A DNA stretch of 38,875 nt from Gammaproteobacteria bacterium (GCA_003645395.1 QNFC01000001.1:1-38875); one strand, 5' to 3'. Shown: positions 25,307 through 34,869, counted from the first letter of the stretch. The notes: generated from the letters alone by a model not told the origin. Numbers and translations: made by a program.

Positions 25307-28300
25307 ATGACTACTAAATCCTTACCCACAGAACTAAAGCCATTCGTTAGTGGCAATCCAACCAGCCCGATTCAATGGCAACCTGGCCATGGTTCTGATA
25401 ATGCCAGGGCTTTAAGCGCTCTGGCCGCTACAAGCAAACGGCCACTACTTGTAATAACGGACTCCATCACCCAGGTTCAACCACTCGCAGACGCGATCGC
25501 TTTTTACAATGGCGCTGACCAGCCCCCACCCATGCTTTTGCCCGACTGGGAAATGCTCCCCTACGACCATTTCTCGCCGGACCAGGAACTGATATCTGAA
25601 CGACTATCTGTGCTTCACCGCCTGCAGGTAATGAAACAGGGCGTAATAATCGTTGCAGTCACCACACTTTCACAGCGGTTAGCCCCTGTTGATTATCTCG
25701 ACCGTTACAGCCTCTGGCTCGACATTGAACAACATATCGACCTGGATGGGTTCAGGGAGAAACTTACCCGGGCCGGCTACACCTTCGTAAACCAGGTAAT
25801 TGCCCACGGCGACTTTACGATCCGCGGAGGCATTATTGATCTCTTCCCGATGGGTAGCAAAGTTCCTTTCCGGATCGAGCTGTTTGATGACCAAGTCGAG
25901 TCAATTCGGACCTTTGATCCGGAAAGCCAACGCTCGAACGAATCACTTGACCAGATCCATTTGTTACCTGGCCGTGAGTTCCCAATAACCGACGAATCAA
26001 TCACCTGCTTTTTCCGTAACTATCAAACTCATCTACAGACCAATGCCAGCCAGGCCTTTCTTTACCGCGAATTAAAAGCTGGGCGTATCCCGGCCGGCAT
26101 CGAGTTTTATCTGCCGCTATTTTTTGAAAAAACCGCTACTTTATTTGATTATTTACCGGCTAACACCGCTCTGTTCTACACCGATGAATGCTTTTCCCAC
26201 GCGGAAAATTTCTGGGAAATGGTCAACGATCGGCGTGAACACCGTCTAGTAGATATTGACCGCCCACCGTTACCTGCAAATGTTCTTTATCAACAGGCAA
26301 ACGAACTTTTTGGCGAATTTAAAAACTGGCCTGCAGTTAAAGTCGGCACTACACCCACCGGCACACCGCTACCGGATGTTCGTGCCGACGCCCATAGCCC
26401 CAAACCGATACAGCGTTTACAAACCTTTGTCGCCGAACAGCCCGGTCGCACGCTACTGGTGGCCGAATCAAATGGTCGCCGCGAAGCCCTACTATCCACC
26501 CTGCGTGGTAGCGGCTTGAAACCAGCCCAGTGCAACGATTGGGAAGATTTCCTGCACAGCGACGCGTCACTTGCAATGACTGTTTCGCCGCTGGTAGAAG
26601 GATTAGATGACCCCCAGGCTGGAATTTTCGTCATCACTGAATCGATGTTATTCGGTGAGCAGGAAATTGCACTTCGCCATGATCGGCACCGCGACCCCGA
26701 CCTGGACGCCATTGTTCGTGATCTCAGCGAGTTGCGAATTGGCGACCCGGTGGTACATGTTGATCACGGCGTAGGACGTTATCAAGGTTTGCAAGTGATG
26801 GACGTTGGCGGGAGTAACGGTGAATTTCTCTGTCTCGAATACGCCGAAACATCGCGCATCTACGTGCCAGTTGCCAAACTGGACATGATTCACCGGTACT
26901 CCGGCAACGCCGGCAGCAATCCACCCCTGCACAAACTAGGCAACTCACAATGGGCCAAAGCACGTAAAAAGGCCCAGGATAAAGCCCACGATGCGGCGGC
27001 AGAATTACTGGAAATCTATGCCCGCCGCGCCGCCAAGCTCGGTCACGCCTATTCACTCGATCTGTCAGATTATCAAACGTTCTCCAACAGTTTTCCCTAC
27101 GAAGAGACACTTGATCAGCGCCGTACAATCGATGAGGTAGTTACCGACCTGCAGGCGCCGCAGCCCATGGACCGAGTAGTCTGTGGCGACGTTGGTTTTG
27201 GTAAAACCGAAGTCGCCATTCGCGCTGCCTATGTGGTAGCCGCGGCCGGCCGTCAGGTTGCGGTACTGGTGCCCACCACGCTTCTGGTACAACAACACAC
27301 TGAGAGTTTTCAAGACCGGTTTGCCGATACTCCGTATCAGATCGCCGGGCTATCGCGCTTTCAAACACCGAAAGAGCAGCAGGCTATCCAGGGCTCAATG
27401 GCATCAGGCAAGGTTGACATCGTCATCGGCACGCAAAAACTGCTTGGAAAGAACATAAAATTCAAAGACCTTGGGCTACTCATCATTGATGAAGAACACC
27501 GTTTTGGTGTTCGCCAAAAAGAACGCTTCAAGGCACTCAGGGCGGAAGTGGATATTCTCAACCTTACCGCCACGCCGATCCCGCGCACCTTGAGTATGGC
27601 TGTATCCGGGTTGCGCGATCTATCAATGATTACTACCCCGCCACAGCGACGCATGCCGGTGAAAACATTTGTTCGCACCTGGGACCCGCTACTTATTAAA
27701 GAAGCCTGTCAACGTGAATTCAGTCGCGGTGGTCAGGTTTACCTGATTCATAACCGCGTTGAATCGATTGAAAAGACCGCGCGGGAAATTGCCGAATTGT
27801 TACCAGATGCCAGCATCCGCACCGCCCATGGGCAACTCCCAGAACGGGCACTCGAGCAGATCATGCTCGATTTTACTCACCAGCGCTTCAATCTATTAAT
27901 TTGCTCGACCATCGTTGAGAGTGGCATCGATGTACCCAGCGCAAACACCATTATCATTGACCGCGCCGACCACCTTGGCCTGGCGCAACTTCACCAGCTG
28001 CGCGGCCGGGTTGGTCGCTCTCACCATCAGGCATATGCCTATATTCTGGTGCCCGACAAAGCCCGGCTCCAGGGCGCAGCACTGCAGCGACTCGAAGCAA
28101 TCGAATCGCTTGGCGATCTGGGCATAGGCTTTAGCCTGGCCACCCACGACCTTGAAATTCGCGGCGCGGGTGAGCTACTCGGTGATAAACAGAGCGGCCG
28201 CATTCAGGAGGTCGGACTGACGCTTTACCACGAGCTGCTGGAACGCGCAGTTGCAGATCTAAAAGCCGACCGGGGATTAGCGATCAAACCCGTGAAACCA

Positions 28301-28759
28301 CAACAAATCGACCTGGACCTGCAACTACCGGCCCTATTACCTGAAGACTACCTGCATGATGTCCACGCCCGACTCGTAATTTATAAGCGCATCGCCGCCT
28401 GTAACAGCGAAGACGCATTGACTGAGCTGCAAGTGGAGCTTATCGACCGTTTTGGCCTGCTACCCGAGCCGGCGAAGAACTGCTTCCGGCTGGCAACCTT
28501 AAAATTACACGCGGCTCGATTGGGAATCAAAGCGATGTCGACAAGCCAGCAATTGTTGACCATCCACTTCGACGCTAATCCGCAAATTGACCTGGAAGCA
28601 CTGATTGGATTAATCCAGAATCGCCCGCGGGAGTTCAGGTTTGACGGCGCCACCCGCCTCGAACAGCGCCTTGGCGAAGAAGGGTTTGAACAACGGTTCG
28701 ATAAAGCCCTTGCGCTGGTTGATCTGCTCACACCGGCCACCGTTGACCAGGCTGCATAG
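25307..28759 (+). CDS. mfd: Transcription-repair coupling factor Mfd
   Basis: Mfd releases RNA polymerase stalled at DNA lesions and recruits UvrA. The 1150-residue product matches E. coli (1148). The N-terminal UvrB-like region begins near LLPDWEMLPYDHFSP. The RNA polymerase interaction domain is marked by IGDPVVHVDHGVGRYQGL near residues 482-500. The RecG-like translocase has Walker A GDVGFGKTEVAIRAA near 625, LIIDEEHRFGVRQKE, LTATPIPRTLSMA, and motif VI around LRGRVGRSHHQAYAY. The C-terminal D7 domain begins near LLPEDYLHDVHARLVIYKRI. No in-frame start exists between the upstream stop and the ATG at 25307, so the start is fixed although no Shine-Dalgarno is visible. It converges with def. 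Confidence 0.98.
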   Translation: MTTKSLPTELKPFVSGNPTSPIQWQPGHGSDNARALSALAATSKRPLLVITDSITQVQPLADAIAFYNGADQPPPMLLPDWEMLPYDHFSPDQELISERLSVLHRLQVMKQGVIIVAVTTLSQRLAPVDYLDRYSLWLDIEQHIDLDGFREKLTRAGYTFVNQVIAHGDFTIRGGIIDLFPMGSKVPFRIELFDDQVESIRTFDPESQRSNESLDQIHLLPGREFPITDESITCFFRNYQTHLQTNASQAFLYRELKAGRIPAGIEFYLPLFFEKTATLFDYLPANTALFYTDECFSHAENFWEMVNDRREHRLVDIDRPPLPANVLYQQANELFGEFKNWPAVKVGTTPTGTPLPDVRADAHSPKPIQRLQTFVAEQPGRTLLVAESNGRREALLSTLRGSGLKPAQCNDWEDFLHSDASLAMTVSPLVEGLDDPQAGIFVITESMLFGEQEIALRHDRHRDPDLDAIVRDLSELRIGDPVVHVDHGVGRYQGLQVMDVGGSNGEFLCLEYAETSRIYVPVAKLDMIHRYSGNAGSNPPLHKLGNSQWAKARKKAQDKAHDAAAELLEIYARRAAKLGHAYSLDLSDYQTFSNSFPYEETLDQRRTIDEVVTDLQAPQPMDRVVCGDVGFGKTEVAIRAAYVVAAAGRQVAVLVPTTLLVQQHTESFQDRFADTPYQIAGLSRFQTPKEQQAIQGSMASGKVDIVIGTQKLLGKNIKFKDLGLLIIDEEHRFGVRQKERFKALRAEVDILNLTATPIPRTLSMAVSGLRDLSMITTPPQRRMPVKTFVRTWDPLLIKEACQREFSRGGQVYLIHNRVESIEKTAREIAELLPDASIRTAHGQLPERALEQIMLDFTHQRFNLLICSTIVESGIDVPSANTIIIDRADHLGLAQLHQLRGRVGRSHHQAYAYILVPDKARLQGAALQRLEAIESLGDLGIGFSLATHDLEIRGAGELLGDKQSGRIQEVGLTLYHELLERAVADLKADRGLAIKPVKPQQIDLDLQLPALLPEDYLHDVHARLVIYKRIAACNSEDALTELQVELIDRFGLLPEPAKNCFRLATLKLHAARLGIKAMSTSQQLLTIHFDANPQIDLEALIGLIQNRPREFRFDGATRLEQRLGEEGFEQRFDKALALVDLLTPATVDQAA

Positions 28760-28862
28760 TGACTACTGGCTTTTTTCTTCAACGCCGACTCTCTTTCTTT
28801 CATGTTCATGGGAATCCTCAGTTGCAGGTTACACCCACCCCGGCCTGGCCATAGCCCCGCTG

Positions 28863-29399
28863 CTAATCTAGTTCGTCTGAAGGTTCCGCTGCACCCAACG
28901 CATCCTCAAAACCAAAATCACGCAAATCAGCTATCCGTTGCGGATAAAGAACTCCATCCAGATGGTCACACTCATGCAACACCACGCGGGCGTGAAACCC
29001 ACTAGCAGAACGGTCGATAACCTGTCCAGCCTCATCCAGCCCACGATAACGAATACCGATCGGGCGAGACACCAGACCACGCATACCAGGTACACTCAAA
29101 CAGCCTTCCCAACCGTCCTCTTCGGTCGAATCGGTGATCTCAATTTCTGGATTAATCAACACTGTGCGTGGCACAGCAAGCGCTTCGGGATAACGCTCGT
29201 TTTGGTCAAATCCAAAGACAACCACCCGAAGATCAATCCCTATTTGTGGCGCCGCCAACCCCACGCCATCAGCGGCCGCCATAGTGTCAAACATGTCTTC
29301 GAGCAAGCTTTCTAGCAAGGATGAGGAACCTTTTTCCACCGGCCTAGCAACCCGCTGTAACCGTGGATCACCCATCCGCAAAATCATTCTAACCGTCAT
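28863..29399 (-). CDS. def: Peptide deformylase
   Basis: This metalloenzyme removes the formyl group from nascent N-terminal methionine. The 178-residue product has all three motifs: GVGLAAPQIG near 46-55, EGCLSVPG near 97-104 (metal Cys), and HECDHLDG near 139-146 (two metal His, catalytic Glu). It keeps the housekeeping-type spacing. A GGAG lies 7 nt before the ATG at 29397-29399. It lies next to mfd and csiV rather than beside fmt, so the genome may hold a second def near fmt. The 103 bp between mfd and this gene shows no clear terminator. Confidence 0.96.
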   Translation of the reverse strand: MTVRMILRMGDPRLQRVARPVEKGSSSLLESLLEDMFDTMAAADGVGLAAPQIGIDLRVVVFGFDQNERYPEALAVPRTVLINPEIEITDSTEEDGWEGCLSVPGMRGLVSRPIGIRYRGLDEAGQVIDRSASGFHARVVLHECDHLDGVLYPQRIADLRDFGFEDALGAAEPSDELD

Positions 29400-29458
29400 C
29401 GCTCTGCTCCACTAAATTTGACCAGCATTTTCCCCGGTAGCCACTATACTTACGCCCC

Positions 29459-30220
29459 ATGATGCTAAAAAACAGAAAAATTGTCGGGCTAGTCATCGCA
29501 ATGATGGTTTCCTGGTCTGGCTATGCCGAGAGCGCTGCACTATATGTGGTCGAGGTTATCGCATTTACCCATTACAACTCAGCCACTGGTGAAGAGTTGT
29601 GGCCACCCCACGAAACAACTCACCGAGCTGCAAATGTACAGGAGCTATCCACCAGTCAGGGACGCACTGAATTTACTGCCCTGGCAGCCCAGAATTTGCG
29701 GTTGAGCAACGTTGTGTCCGCATTGCAGCGTAAGCATCTGGCTGGGCGCATTTTAGTGCATACCGGCTGGATACAAACAATGAAGCCTGCCAACAATATT
29801 GCGCCAGTGTGGATTGAGGGCGGTACTCCACTACCTGCGGAAGTGACTTACTGGGGACCATCAGACAGAGAAGATCGCGAGGCAGTGGACGATCTCGCTG
29901 ATTCAACTGATCCGCTTACATCTGACCCCTGGCCATTAACGGACCAGATTGACTCAACCGTGTCTGTAGCGAACAATTTCGAACTGGAAGGCACTGTGGC
30001 ATTTTATCAAACGCGTTACCCCAGACTAGAAAGCAACCTTTGCCTGACCATTAAAACGTCCTCCACTAGCCAGTCAGCCCCTTATGTCGACGTCTGCAGC
30101 CGCGAAATCCGCGGGCTGAAATACGGTGAACTTATCTACTTTGACACCCCAGTGCTAGGTTTAATTGCCCAGGTGCGGCGCATCAAACAAACCTCAGCCA
30201 CTCCCGCCTCGGTTGAATAA
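29459..30220 (+). CDS. CsiV-like periplasmic peptidoglycan-binding protein
   Basis: The 253-residue product begins with a signal peptide (MMLKNRKIVGLVIAMMVSWSGYAESA). The mature part opens with LYVVEVIAFTHYN, followed by LSNVVSALQRKHLAGRILVHTGWIQ, a Thr/Asp-rich middle, and a C-terminal block FELEGTVAFYQTRYPRLESNLCLTI plus SREIRGLKYGELIYFDTPVLGLIAQVRRI. This layout fits the CsiV family, named from Vibrio cholerae, where the protein is periplasmic and involved in cell shape and wall integrity. A related gene lies near mfd in Pseudomonas. TATACT at 29445-29450 could be its -10, leaving almost no leader. It is divergent from def and converges with hldD, 7 bp apart. Confidence 0.8.
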   Translation: MMLKNRKIVGLVIAMMVSWSGYAESAALYVVEVIAFTHYNSATGEELWPPHETTHRAANVQELSTSQGRTEFTALAAQNLRLSNVVSALQRKHLAGRILVHTGWIQTMKPANNIAPVWIEGGTPLPAEVTYWGPSDREDREAVDDLADSTDPLTSDPWPLTDQIDSTVSVANNFELEGTVAFYQTRYPRLESNLCLTIKTSSTSQSAPYVDVCSREIRGLKYGELIYFDTPVLGLIAQVRRIKQTSATPASVE

Positions 30221-30227
30221 TTTCCTG

Positions 30228-31229
30228 TCAGCTGTTTTCTAGCTTCTGCAAGTATTCACCCACACCTGTTGGTACATCTTTAAACGACTTCTTATAACCG
30301 GCGTGCTTAAGCCGCTGCATATCCGCTTCAGTAAAGCTTTGATAACGCTGCTCCAAGCCGGCGGGGAAATCGATATAACGGATCAACCCTTTTTCGATTG
30401 CGCTATCCAGGCTAGACAACTCAGCTGACTGCCCGGCGGCAAAAAAATTCACTACCGCCAGGGCCACATCATTGAATGCACTCGCCTTGCCTGTCCCCAG
30501 GTTGAAAATTCCGGACAGCTCTGAGTTTTCCAGACAGTGCAAATTAACCGCTACAACGTCGTCAACGTGAATAAAATCCCGCCGCTGGCAACCATTCTCA
30601 TAACCATGACTACCTTTGAACAAGTTGAGATAACCCTGCGCAGTAAACTGATTAAAAAAATGGTACGCCACCGATGCCATGCGACCCTTATGCTGCTCGC
30701 CAGGCCCATAAACATTAAAGTAACGAAACCCAGTGACCTGGGCAGTAAAACTCGGCCGATGGCGGCGGACATACTGGTCAAACAGAAATTTTGAATAGCC
30801 GTAAACATTCAACGGCCCTTCATGAAAGCGCTCTTCGCTAAACACCTGCCCATCACCATAAACTGAAGCCGAAGACGCGTACATCATCGGCACGGCTGCC
30901 TGCTGGCAGGCGTGTAATACGGCTTTAGAATATTGATAATTATTGGCCATCATGTAGCGGCCATCAAGTTCCATCGTGTCTGAACAGGCACCCTGATGAA
31001 AAACAGCTGTTACGTTGTCGTTCAAAAACTCTGACTCAAGCAGGGGAATAAAGTCCTGCTTATCGATAAAATCGGCAACTTCACAATCAACCAAATTAGC
31101 GAATTTTTCTGAGTTATTACCCAGGTTATCCACCACTACCACGTTGCCGTAACCGCGTTGGTTAAGCCCCCGAACAATGTTGGAGCCAATAAAACCCGCG
31201 CCACCGGTGACGATAATTTTCTCTTCCAT
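30228..31229 (-). CDS. hldD: ADP-L-glycero-D-manno-heptose 6-epimerase
   Basis: HldD (RfaD) is the last enzyme of ADP-heptose synthesis for the LPS inner core. The product is 333 residues from the ATG at 31229. It shows the NAD(P) loop TGGAGFIGSNIV, YASSASVYG, the catalytic tyrosine and lysine in NVYGYSKFLFDQ, FRYFNVYGPGEQHKGRMASV, and RRDFIHVDDVV. A TTG one codon upstream extends the frame, but the ATG forms a TGATG overlap with the hldA stop, so coupling is likely. Confidence 0.97.
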   Translation of the reverse strand: MEEKIIVTGGAGFIGSNIVRGLNQRGYGNVVVVDNLGNNSEKFANLVDCEVADFIDKQDFIPLLESEFLNDNVTAVFHQGACSDTMELDGRYMMANNYQYSKAVLHACQQAAVPMMYASSASVYGDGQVFSEERFHEGPLNVYGYSKFLFDQYVRRHRPSFTAQVTGFRYFNVYGPGEQHKGRMASVAYHFFNQFTAQGYLNLFKGSHGYENGCQRRDFIHVDDVVAVNLHCLENSELSGIFNLGTGKASAFNDVALAVVNFFAAGQSAELSSLDSAIEKGLIRYIDFPAGLEQRYQSFTEADMQRLKHAGYKKSFKDVPTGVGEYLQKLENS

Positions 31230-32182
31230 CAAGTTTCTATGCTCACATCACGAATTTCCGCCAAACTGGCCGTGGCCACCCCTAGTTTACCCACCACAAT
31301 ACCCGCTGCTGCGGTCGCCAGGTGAATCGCCTGATCATCCGTCAGCCCCGCACCGATCGCCACTGCCAACGCCGATATCACCGTGTCACCCGCACCTGAC
31401 ACATCAAATACCTCCCGAGCGTGGGTCGGTTGATGACTCGAAGCGCCCGCCTTACGGAACAGAGTCATACCCTCTTCGCTGCGAGTCAGCAACATTGCTT
31501 CCAGCTGCAACGCCTCTATTAGATCGGTAGCCAGGGCCTGCAGCTGCTCTTCGCTCTCCCATTCACCCCACGCTTCGATTAACTCTTTGCGATTAGGTGT
31601 TAGCAGCGTCGCCCCCTGGTAACGACTAAAATCCTTGCCTTTCGGATCCACCAGAATCGGAATATTCTGCGCCCTGGCCATCTGAATCATCTTATCTATG
31701 TGTAACAGCCCGCCTTTGCCGTAATCTGATAACACGACAATATCAGCTTGTTCCAGCCGCTGCTGATAATCATCCAGCACTTCCAGCAACACTTCATGGT
31801 CAGGAGATTGCTCAAAATCAAGCCTGATTAATTGTTGGTGTTGAGCGATCACTCTCAGTTTGATCGTCGTAGTGGCGGTCGCATCGACGCGGATTCCAGG
31901 ATTAACACCTTCACTTTTTAATAGTTGCTGGATCCGTTCACCGGCTTCATCAGCGCCCACCACTGATAGTAGATCCACCCCTGCCCCAAGTGCGACCAGG
32001 TTACGCGCCACGTTAGCGGCCCCCCCAAGCTGATCTTCGATAGTCGATACCGCAACTACCGGAACGGGCGCTTCCGGTGAGATGCGATCAACCCCACCGA
32101 ACCAATACCGATCGAGCATCACATCTCCCACTACCAGCACGCGCGGTGCGGCTTTGGACAGCTGATCAAGTAATTTAAGCAA
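31229..32182 (-). CDS. hldA: D-glycero-beta-D-manno-heptose-7-phosphate kinase (HldA type)
   Basis: This PfkB/ribokinase-family enzyme phosphorylates heptose 7-phosphate at C1 for ADP-heptose synthesis. The 317-residue product corresponds to the kinase half of E. coli HldE: VLVVGDVMLDRYWFGGVDRISPEAPVPV, GGAANVARNL, VLSDYGKGGL, LVDPKGKDF, and the anion-hole motif VSGAGDTVISALA. The usual C-terminal nucleotidyltransferase domain is absent, so a separate HldC should exist elsewhere. The start is TTG at 32180-32182. It overlaps hldD and is separated from comEA by a terminator. Confidence 0.93.
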   Translation of the reverse strand: MLKLLDQLSKAAPRVLVVGDVMLDRYWFGGVDRISPEAPVPVVAVSTIEDQLGGAANVARNLVALGAGVDLLSVVGADEAGERIQQLLKSEGVNPGIRVDATATTTIKLRVIAQHQQLIRLDFEQSPDHEVLLEVLDDYQQRLEQADIVVLSDYGKGGLLHIDKMIQMARAQNIPILVDPKGKDFSRYQGATLLTPNRKELIEAWGEWESEEQLQALATDLIEALQLEAMLLTRSEEGMTLFRKAGASSHQPTHAREVFDVSGAGDTVISALAVAIGAGLTDDQAIHLATAAAGIVVGKLGVATASLAEIRDVSIET

Positions 32183-32207
32183 GTTCGTCTACCAATATTA
32201 TCTCCAT

Positions 32208-32234
32208 AAAAAAAGGACACCATAGGGTGTCCTT
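32208..32234 (-). terminator. Rho-independent terminator after the comEA-like gene
   Basis: On the minus strand a perfect 9 bp stem (AAGGACACC / GGTGTCCTT) with a 4-nt loop is followed by a run of seven T. It lies 24 bp past the comEA-like stop and 25 bp before the hldA start, so it separates the two genes' transcripts. Confidence 0.9.
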
Positions 32235-32257
32235 AATCTAAACCAATTTTGGTTAGT

Positions 32258-32539
32258 TTATTGCGGACCTGGATCGTGCTGAAACTCAATGTTTTCGCGA
32301 TTCTTTTCGACCGTTTTTTCACCTATACCCTTCACTTTTAACAAATCATCGGTCGACAGAAAAGGACCGTGCGTCTCGCGATATCTCACTATTTCTTCCG
32401 CTTTGGTCATGCCAATACCATCGAGCGCTATTGCAATTTGAGCGGCGTCTGCCGTATTTACATTGACCGGCTCCGCAAATAACAGTCCGGAACCAAGCAA
32501 GCTGACCAGGAACAACATGCGCTTCAACAATTTCACCAT
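32258..32539 (-). CDS. ComEA-like helix-hairpin-helix secreted protein
   Basis: This is a small 93-residue protein with a signal peptide (MVKLLKRMLFLVSLLGSGLLFA) and one ComEA-type domain: VNVNTADAAQIAIALDGIGMTKAEEIVRYRETHGPF followed by DDLLKVKGIGEKTVEKNRENI, two HhH hairpins. Such proteins bind DNA in the periplasm; larger relatives work in DNA uptake. No other competence gene is nearby. GGAGAG lies ~4-6 nt before the ATG at 32537-32539. It has its own terminator and probably its own promoter, so it is likely monocistronic. Confidence 0.92.
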   Translation of the reverse strand: MVKLLKRMLFLVSLLGSGLLFAEPVNVNTADAAQIAIALDGIGMTKAEEIVRYRETHGPFLSTDDLLKVKGIGEKTVEKNRENIEFQHDPGPQ

Positions 32540-32562
32540 TTTTCTCTCCAGATAATAATAAT

Positions 32563-32574
32563 GTTATTAATAAC
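32563..32574. promoter_or_regulatory. 12 bp palindrome in the comEA-like promoter region
   Basis: GTTATTAATAAC is a perfect palindrome 24 bp upstream of the start codon. On the minus strand a weak sigma-70 pair (TTTACG, 17 bp, TAACAT) overlaps it, so it could be an operator. AT-rich palindromes occur by chance. Confidence 0.3.
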
Positions 32575-32663
32575 GGACCTCAGCGTAAAGGCTTCCGCTG
32601 GTTGTTAACCTACCATTATCATCCCGATATTCATAGCGGTAACAAAGGCGCTAGAGAACAAAT

Positions 32664-33356
32664 TCAGGGCAGTTCTAACTCTCCCTGAATCGTTTGTATT
32701 ACCTGTCGAGGATCCTTCGCCTGGGTTATCGGCCTGCCGATAACCAGATAATCACTGCCAGCGGCCACTGCGGCAGCCGGTGTCATTACGCGCTGTTGGT
32801 CACCCAGGTCAGCACCATTGGGGCGGATACCTGGGGTTACCAACAAAAAATCCTCACCTAGACGACTGCGCAAAGCACGGGCTTCCTGCGCAGAGCAGAC
32901 CACACCGTCTAAACCCGACGACTGCGCTAAAACGGCAAACTTCGTCACCTGATCAGCTAGCTCACCCTGATAACCAATCTGCTCGTATTGACGTGCATCT
33001 ATACTGGTCAAGATTGTTACTCCAATCACCCGGGGACCACTGGACCCTACCGCTGCAACGGCAGCCTCAAGCATCGCCGGTCCCCCTGCAGCATGAACAT
33101 TAACCATCCACACGCCAAGGTCAGCCGCCGCGCGACAAGCATTAGCAACCGTGTTCGGAATATCGTGATATTTCAGGTCCAGAAAAATCTCGAACCCCAT
33201 ATCAGTCAATCGGCGAACTGCGTCGGGTCCCGCCGCCGTATAAAGTTGATGCCCCACTTTTAACCGGCAACTTTCTGGTTGAATTTTTTCCGCTAACCGA
33301 AGCGCAGCATCCAGAGACGCAAAATCCATTGCCACTATGAGCCGCTGATCACTCAT
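32664..33356 (-). CDS. pyrF: Orotidine-5'-phosphate decarboxylase
   Basis: PyrF decarboxylates OMP to UMP, the last step of de novo pyrimidine synthesis. The 230-residue product shows LIVAMDF, LKVGHQLY, the catalytic Lys/Asp array FLDLKYHDIPNTV near residues 59-71, NVHAAGG, and the phosphate loop TPGIRPNG with YLVIGRPIT. A TTG precedes the ATG by one codon, but the ATG at 33356 forms TGATG with the lapB stop and is preferred. The lapA-lapB-pyrF order is standard. Confidence 0.97.
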   Translation of the reverse strand: MSDQRLIVAMDFASLDAALRLAEKIQPESCRLKVGHQLYTAAGPDAVRRLTDMGFEIFLDLKYHDIPNTVANACRAAADLGVWMVNVHAAGGPAMLEAAVAAVGSSGPRVIGVTILTSIDARQYEQIGYQGELADQVTKFAVLAQSSGLDGVVCSAQEARALRSRLGEDFLLVTPGIRPNGADLGDQQRVMTPAAAVAAGSDYLVIGRPITQAKDPRQVIQTIQGELELP

Positions 33357-34522
33357 CAACTGGCCTCCTGATAATCAAGACTGTCCCAGGCACCACAGCC
33401 TGGGCAGCACCAATGACGCTCTTTGGCTTCAAATCCACAATGATTACACCGATTCTCTATGGAAGCGCTGGCTAACCCAACAACCAGTTCATCAGCAAGC
33501 TCAGCCACCTGGTGCCCACCTGCAAGCGGGTCACCCAAGTTTATTAAGGTAAGAATCTTCGCGCTCAGTAGCGGTGCCGAAAAACGATCCGCATGCTCCT
33601 CAAGCAAAGCAAGTGCCGCCTCTTTTCCCTGTTGAGCTTGAACGATATCAGCGATCCGGCAGACCAGGTGCAACCCTGAGCGAGAATCAGCAGCCATATC
33701 TTTTAGGCGTGCTAGAAACAAGCTCTCGAGGCCCAATTCACCATAGCAAGCTTCAAGATCGTCAAGAATATGCGTCCGGAACTCGGGGCAATGACTGATT
33801 ATTTCTTCCAACCAACGCAGAGCCGACTTGTATTTTCCTCTTAACTGCGCCAGTTTGAACTGCAACAACAAATAACGGGCTGAGTGCCGGGTCAACCCTT
33901 TGGCATGCCGCAACATCTTCGCCGCACCGCGCAGATCATTAGTGGTAATCGCCTGTTCGGCAAGCTCTGCATAAAAATGGCCAATCAATTGATTCTGTTT
34001 AGCAGACCCTTTAAGTGATGCTTTGCGCGCCACGTCGATGGCCTTCAACCACTCTTTTTCGTACTGATAGATTTCAAGCAGATTTTCAAGTGCATTATCA
34101 CGATGGGAACCCGTTTCAAGCGCCAGCTGCTCGAATAGAACAACCGCTCTGTCATTAATGCCAGCCTGTTTGTAGTCGAGCCCTAAATTCATTAATGCCT
34201 GCATACGCTGAGACTTTGACAGAGTTGGACGAGCAATAAGGTTTTGGTGGATGCGAATTGCCCGTTCCACCTCTCCCTGGTTGCGAAACAACGTCCCCAA
34301 TGCCAGGTGGGTTTCTACCGCTTCACTATCCACCTCAACCATCGACACCAGCACATCAATGGCGCGGTCAGGCTGTTCGTTAAGTAGATAGTTCAGCCCC
34401 TCAACGTAGCCTGTGGACAACCCATTTTTCTGCTGGAACAGTTTGTGGCTCACGGAGTGGCGACCCAACAACCAACCGATTCCAAGCGCTGCGAGCAAAA
34501 TCAGCCACAACCAATCAACCAT
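33356..34522 (-). CDS. lapB: LPS assembly protein LapB (YciM)
   Basis: LapB tunes LPS synthesis by guiding FtsH to degrade LpxC. The 388-residue product has an N-terminal membrane helix (LWLILLAALGIGWLLG), at least six TPR-like helix pairs across residues ~35-340, and a C-terminal rubredoxin-type metal site CNHCGF...CCPGCGAWDSL. The length matches E. coli (389). It lies 3 bp after lapA and overlaps pyrF, so the three should share one message. Confidence 0.96.
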   Translation of the reverse strand: MVDWLWLILLAALGIGWLLGRHSVSHKLFQQKNGLSTGYVEGLNYLLNEQPDRAIDVLVSMVEVDSEAVETHLALGTLFRNQGEVERAIRIHQNLIARPTLSKSQRMQALMNLGLDYKQAGINDRAVVLFEQLALETGSHRDNALENLLEIYQYEKEWLKAIDVARKASLKGSAKQNQLIGHFYAELAEQAITTNDLRGAAKMLRHAKGLTRHSARYLLLQFKLAQLRGKYKSALRWLEEIISHCPEFRTHILDDLEACYGELGLESLFLARLKDMAADSRSGLHLVCRIADIVQAQQGKEAALALLEEHADRFSAPLLSAKILTLINLGDPLAGGHQVAELADELVVGLASASIENRCNHCGFEAKERHWCCPGCGAWDSLDYQEAS

Positions 34523-34525
34523 GAA

Positions 34526-34816
34526 CTAGTGATTATCGCGCACGGGTAGTGCGCGTAAATTTTCGAGTTCTTTATCGAGCTTCTTCACCTGACGATCACT
34601 CTGTCGCAACTTAGCACGGTATTTTAGCGACACGGCAATACCTGCAAATGAACTGAGTAAAACGCCAATCACAAGAGCGATCAATAGCGCCACTGCCAGA
34701 GGCATTTGCCGACTACCCAAGTAGTAATCGACATCCACGGGGGCGGTATTAGCGCTGGTAAAAAGCACACCAACCAAAAATACCGCTAGCAACAATAGGT
34801 TCACTAATATTCGCAT
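34526..34816 (-). CDS. lapA: LPS assembly protein LapA (YciS-like)
   Basis: LapA is a small inner-membrane partner of LapB. The 96-residue product has two membrane helices (ILVNLLLLAVFLVGVLFTSAN and PLAVALLIALVIGVLLSSFAGIAV), a short periplasmic loop with VDVDYYLGSRQMPL, and a cytoplasmic charged tail that looks coiled-coil (YRAKLRQSDRQVKKLDKEL). It is the expected size. ihfB, which usually lies between rpsA and lapA, is absent; only a terminator separates them. The Shine-Dalgarno is weak. Confidence 0.94.
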   Translation of the reverse strand: MRILVNLLLLAVFLVGVLFTSANTAPVDVDYYLGSRQMPLAVALLIALVIGVLLSSFAGIAVSLKYRAKLRQSDRQVKKLDKELENLRALPVRDNH

Positions 34817-34869
34817 CGAATGAAATCAACCTGAATTAAAAACCAATAGAAATGGATAAGACATTAACG

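Noticed and set aside
28381..28809. 142-codon minus-strand frame at the end of mfd
   Set aside because: It lies antisense to the well-conserved mfd coding region, with serine/arginine-rich composition typical of a shadow frame.
29418..29450. TTGACC / TATACT as a strong csiV promoter
   Set aside because: The spacing is 21 bp, outside the usual 16-18; only the -10 match is kept as a possibility.
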